Origin: CAZJNX01 sp964547415
GTDB lineage: Bacteria > Pseudomonadota > Alphaproteobacteria > Rhizobiales > Amorphaceae
Direction: 5' to 3'
DNA length: 8,296 bases
NCBI GenBank assembly: GCA_964547415.1
Contig: CAZJNX010000204.1
Coordinates: 1 to 8,296, forward strand
The position numbers and the translations under genes are program-made. Numbering within the stretch: the first letter of the stretch is position 1; each line of letters starts with the position of its first letter. Positions 8,107-8,296 of the stretch are shown piece after piece. The notes under the pieces are model-generated. The model searched no databases, had not been told where the DNA came from, and was given only the letters and a program-made list of their open reading frames with translations.

Positions 8107-8296
8107 TCAGACGCAGGACCGCGAGTGAAAATTAAGCCTGCATGGGCGCGAGACGGCGACCAATAGCCCGTTATGAGGGCCAATCAGGAAGGTCGAGCGT
8201 TCAACCGAGATCTTCCATGTGGACGCCTCCGGAAACCGGGCTGGCGCTGACGTTGGCGACGTGATTCCGTCCGCTTGAGGCACGGGCAGAGGGATC
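8107..8296 (-). CDS. Possible 3' end of an unidentified minus-strand gene
   Basis: A minus-strand frame is open from the right edge to TGA 8107-8109, giving 62 residues including STFLIGPHNGLLVAVSRP. It ends 17 nt before the terminator-like hairpin at 8060-8089, the expected geometry for a gene end. About 69% of its codons end in G or C, little above the local background. I recognise no family. A second minus-strand frame (stop at 8201-8203) overlaps it, so at most one is real. It may be chance. Confidence 0.2.
   Translation of the reverse strand, partial: IPLPVPQADGITSPTSAPARFPEASTWKISVERSTFLIGPHNGLLVAVSRPCRLNFHSRSCV

Larger units (their letters stand above)
7954..8296. other. Upstream region of the RTX gene and right window edge, no firm gene
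   Basis: This stretch is AT-richer than the suc region near the RTX start (about 48% GC) and becomes GC-richer to the right. For the RTX gene I see only weak promoter-like matches on the minus strand (a TTGTCA with a poor -10 such as TATCTA 15 nt on), not enough to call. A terminator-like hairpin lies at 8060-8089 on the minus strand. Short frames near the right edge are too brief to identify. Confidence 0.5.

Noticed and set aside
7998..8183. A 61-codon minus-strand frame upstream of the RTX gene
   Set aside because: It spans the terminator-like hairpin and the expected RTX promoter region and has no recognisable feature.
6732..8236. Near-identical 21-nt words at 6732-6752 and 8216-8236 (18 of 21 matches) bracketing the RTX gene, considered as mobile-element ends
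   Set aside because: They are in direct, not inverted, orientation; a match of this quality is not rare by chance in 8 kb of GC-rich DNA, and no transposase is present. A shared RTX-tail origin is possible but unproven.

Overview
The window comes from a GC-rich (about 70% in most coding DNA) bacterium, most likely an alphaproteobacterium. The reasons are the contiguous sucD-sucA-sucB order, an E1 N-terminus of alphaproteobacterial style, and GC-rich third codon positions. No ribosomal RNA or other marker is present to place it more closely.

Layout. (1) 2-748 (+): the 3' part of a SAM-dependent methyltransferase gene that begins outside the window. (2) 797-6556 (+): three TCA-cycle genes, sucD (succinyl-CoA ligase alpha), sucA (2-oxoglutarate dehydrogenase E1) and sucB (dihydrolipoyl succinyltransferase E2). 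E1 and E2 form the core of the complex that converts 2-oxoglutarate to succinyl-CoA, and SucD with SucC then turns succinyl-CoA into succinate plus ATP or GTP. Neither sucC nor lpd (E3) is visible. The sucD-sucA leader (175 nt) and the sucA-sucB gap (74 nt) both contain inverted repeats that may tune expression. SucB carries two lipoyl domains. (3) 6557-6887: a non-coding stretch with a plausible intrinsic terminator for the suc genes and, on the minus strand, what looks like an orphan RTX C-terminal tail. (4) 6888-7953 (-): a calcium-binding RTX repeat gene, broken by one extra base in a run of eight G (read on the minus strand) and by an in-frame TGA. Its 5' two thirds are about 45-55% GC and its 3' third about 70-78% GC, so the gene is a compositional mosaic. 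(5) 7954-8296: the AT-richer upstream region of the RTX gene, with a minus-strand terminator-like hairpin and perhaps the last codons of another minus-strand gene.

The core of the window is ordinary central metabolism. The region after 6557 is accessory DNA. I do not see a new multi-gene system. The most unusual material is the damaged, mosaic RTX gene with its homopolymer frameshift. The double-lipoyl SucB and the methyltransferase lying where sucC would be expected come next. All counts and alignments here were made by eye.
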